From Polymorphobacter fuscus (GTDB taxonomy: Bacteria; Pseudomonadota; Alphaproteobacteria; Sphingomonadales; Sphingomonadaceae): a stretch of DNA of 64,000 nucleotides. The stretch lies in contig NZ_JAATJI010000002.1 in assembly GCF_011927825.1 (NCBI RefSeq), positions 62,001 through 126,000 of the forward strand. Reading direction: 5' to 3'. The position numbers were made by a program, and so were the translations under genes. Positions 62,831-64,000 of this stretch are shown here, piece after piece; positions within the stretch are counted from its first letter, which is position 1; each line of letters starts with the position of its first letter. The notes beneath the pieces were generated by a model, which was given only the letters and a program-made list of their open reading frames with translations, ran no database searches and had not been told where the DNA came from.

Positions 62831-63379
62831 ATGCACAAGCCCCTGTTCGCTGCGGTGGTGATCGCCGCCGCCGGCCTGATTTCGGCGGCGGCGCCGCAAT
62901 CGGCCTTCGACTTCAAGATGACGACGATCGACGGCAAGCCGATGCCGTTCAGCCAGTACAAGGGCAAGGTGCTGCTCGTCGTCAACACCGCGAGCATGTG
63001 CGGATATACGCCGCAATATGAAGGGCTGCAGGCGCTGCAGGACAAGTACAAGGGCCAGGGCTTCACCGTCATCGGCGTGCCGTCGAGCGACTTCGACCAG
63101 GAGCTGGGGTCCGACAAGGAGATCAAGAGCTTCTGCGAATCGAAGTTCGGTATCAAGTTCCCGATGTCGACCAAGTCGGCGGTCACCGGCGACAAGGCCG
63201 CGCCCTTCTATCGCTGGGCGGCGGCAACGCTGGGCGCCGACAAGGCGCCGAAGTGGAATTTCCACAAATATCTCGTCGGCCGCGATGGCAAGCTGATCGC
63301 CGCCTATCCGTCCAAGGTTGCACCGGGGTCGCCGGAACTGACCGGCGCCGTCACCCAGGCGATCGCCGCCAAAAGCTAG
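62831..63379 (+). CDS. Glutathione peroxidase family protein (exported)
   Basis: 182 residues from ATG 62831, with GAGGAG upstream. Signal peptide HKPLFAAVVIAAAGLISAAA. The peroxidase core has the catalytic Cys in LLVVNTASMCGYTPQY (in place of selenocysteine) and WNFHKYLV (Trp, Asn). A second Cys in SFCESKFG could act as resolving residue, so it may use thioredoxin instead of glutathione. Probably periplasmic defence against peroxides. Confidence 0.9.
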   Translation: MHKPLFAAVVIAAAGLISAAAPQSAFDFKMTTIDGKPMPFSQYKGKVLLVVNTASMCGYTPQYEGLQALQDKYKGQGFTVIGVPSSDFDQELGSDKEIKSFCESKFGIKFPMSTKSAVTGDKAAPFYRWAAATLGADKAPKWNFHKYLVGRDGKLIAAYPSKVAPGSPELTGAVTQAIAAKS

Positions 63380-63395
63380 GGCCGGATCCCGGCAG

Positions 63396-63530
63396 CTAGG
63401 ACTTGTCGACCGGCGGCGGTTCGCTCGTCGCACGGTCGCGGGCCTTGCGGCGTTGCAGATTGGCCCGCAGCGCCGCGGCGAGGCGCTCCTGCCGCGCCGC
63501 TTCGGCGCCCGATTGCGGATCTTTGGTCAT
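63396..63530 (-). CDS. Small 44-residue cytosolic protein
   Basis: 44 residues from ATG 63530: MTKDPQSGAEAARQERLAA onward, highly charged, rich in Arg and Ala, one long helix then a Pro-rich tail. No domain. It is the kind of small protein often found in sphingomonads next to tRNA-Thr. The open frame continues upstream, but that part crosses the tRNA-Thr gene on the other strand and is not coding. Confidence 0.55.
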   Translation of the reverse strand: MTKDPQSGAEAARQERLAAALRANLQRRKARDRATSEPPPVDKS

Positions 63531-63607
63531 CCGCCTCGCATAACCCGGGCTCGACATTCTTGACAGCCCCGTCCCCCTCCCCCATAGGCGCGGACCTTCG
63601 CCGGAAT

Positions 63608-63682
<75 letters not shown>

Positions 63683-63833
63683 CCGGCGAAGCACCTGGCC
63701 CCGGCCCGCGCGACATGCGTGGGCAACACCGGCTTCGGCTCGTCGCATCGGCCGTGATTTTCCAACGATTTTGCTCGTCTCTGCCATCCGACAGCCTAGA
63801 ATGGATGTGGTGGTAAATAGTCCCGGGGGGGAC

Positions 63834-64000
63834 ATGACGATGATACGACGCTGGCCCGCGGTGGCCGCACGGCAATGGCAGGCTCGCATCGGCTGGCAGG
63901 TCGGCTGCAATTTCACGCCGTCCTGCGCGATCAACCAGATCGAGATGTGGCAGGAAGCCAGTTTCGACCTGGCGGTGATCGAGCGGGAGCTCGATCTGGC
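63834..64000 (+). CDS. Glycoside hydrolase-like protein (3' partial)
   Basis: The first 55 residues of a gene cut by the window end, from ATG 63834 with a G-rich ribosome site just upstream. The segment GWQVGCNFTPSCAINQIEMWQ followed by FDLAVIERELDL is of the kind found at the start of cellulase/xylanase-like glycoside hydrolases (GH5-like), where the Asn-Gln-Glu-Met-Trp segment lines the substrate cleft. No signal peptide is evident in this part. The family is inferred from a short piece. Confidence 0.55.
   Translation, partial: MTMIRRWPAVAARQWQARIGWQVGCNFTPSCAINQIEMWQEASFDLAVIERELDL

Overview
The window is high-GC, tightly packed bacterial chromosome. Several features point to an alphaproteobacterium of the order Sphingomonadales: a PEPxxWA-type C-terminal sorting signal, a permuted two-piece tmRNA with the SspB adaptor beside it, an FzlA-type GST-fold protein, a NDUFA9-like protein, paired DUF2059 genes inside the glutamate synthase cluster, and one stress gene with a GGAAC-N16-CGTT (EcfG-type) promoter. 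There is no integrase, phage, insertion sequence, CRISPR array or plasmid gene, and no dnaA or origin beside dnaN.

Layout. 1-8.5 kb: end of a surface protein, TetR regulator, glycosyltransferase, tmRNA, sspB, fumC, gmk, a DUF4893-like gene, a TSUP permease and rlmB. 8.5-17.1 kb: tRNA-Tyr, a diguanylate cyclase, a histidine phosphatase, dnaN, the cytochrome c maturation operon ccmF-ccmG-ccmH-ccmI, and fzlA. 17.1-26.5 kb: gltD, two DUF2059 genes and gltB on the minus strand, then uppP and a NDUFA9-like gene. 26.6-30.6 kb: tRNA-Leu and a coupled three-gene unit of exported proteins on the minus strand (unknown protein, trypsin-like protease, beta-rich unknown protein) behind a good sigma70-like promoter with a palindrome. 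This is the most system-like uncharacterised unit here. Its first protein shows a weak pattern likeness to bacterial gasdermins, which is unproven. 30.7-35.9 kb: divergent LysR/pirin pair, sirtuin, dapB, DUF2244-like gene, nth, DUF6491-like gene, tRNA-Arg(CCG).

36.2-41.7 kb is a likely acquired island directly downstream of tRNA-Arg. It holds an FAD disulfide oxidoreductase, a radical SAM protein, a fatty acid hydroxylase/sterol desaturase and an SDR, with stop/start overlaps at most joints, facing two glycosyltransferases of the radical SAM/selenodomain-associated families. Glutamate is almost always GAG in the radical SAM gene, unlike the flanking core genes. 42-45.4 kb: HtrA protease, OmpR-type response regulator and histidine kinase. 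45.6-55 kb: tRNA-Arg(ACG), lipoprotein, zinc-ribbon protein, serS, surE, NlpD-like lipoprotein, rimO, a YflT-like stress protein, leucyl aminopeptidase, MarR regulator, NlpC/P60 hydrolase.

55.0-56.2 kb is a decay zone: an SDR without its N-terminus and a LysR without its HTH meet head to head, as if one deletion removed both 5' ends and the shared promoter. An AT-rich palindrome lies beside them. 56.2-64 kb: alpha/beta hydrolase, exported methyltransferase-like protein, small membrane protein, thioesterase, oligopeptidase B, M24 aminopeptidase P whose 3' end runs into a 25-bp tandem array of hairpins, glutathione peroxidase, a small conserved-looking ORF, tRNA-Thr, and the start of a glycoside-hydrolase-like gene cut by the window end.
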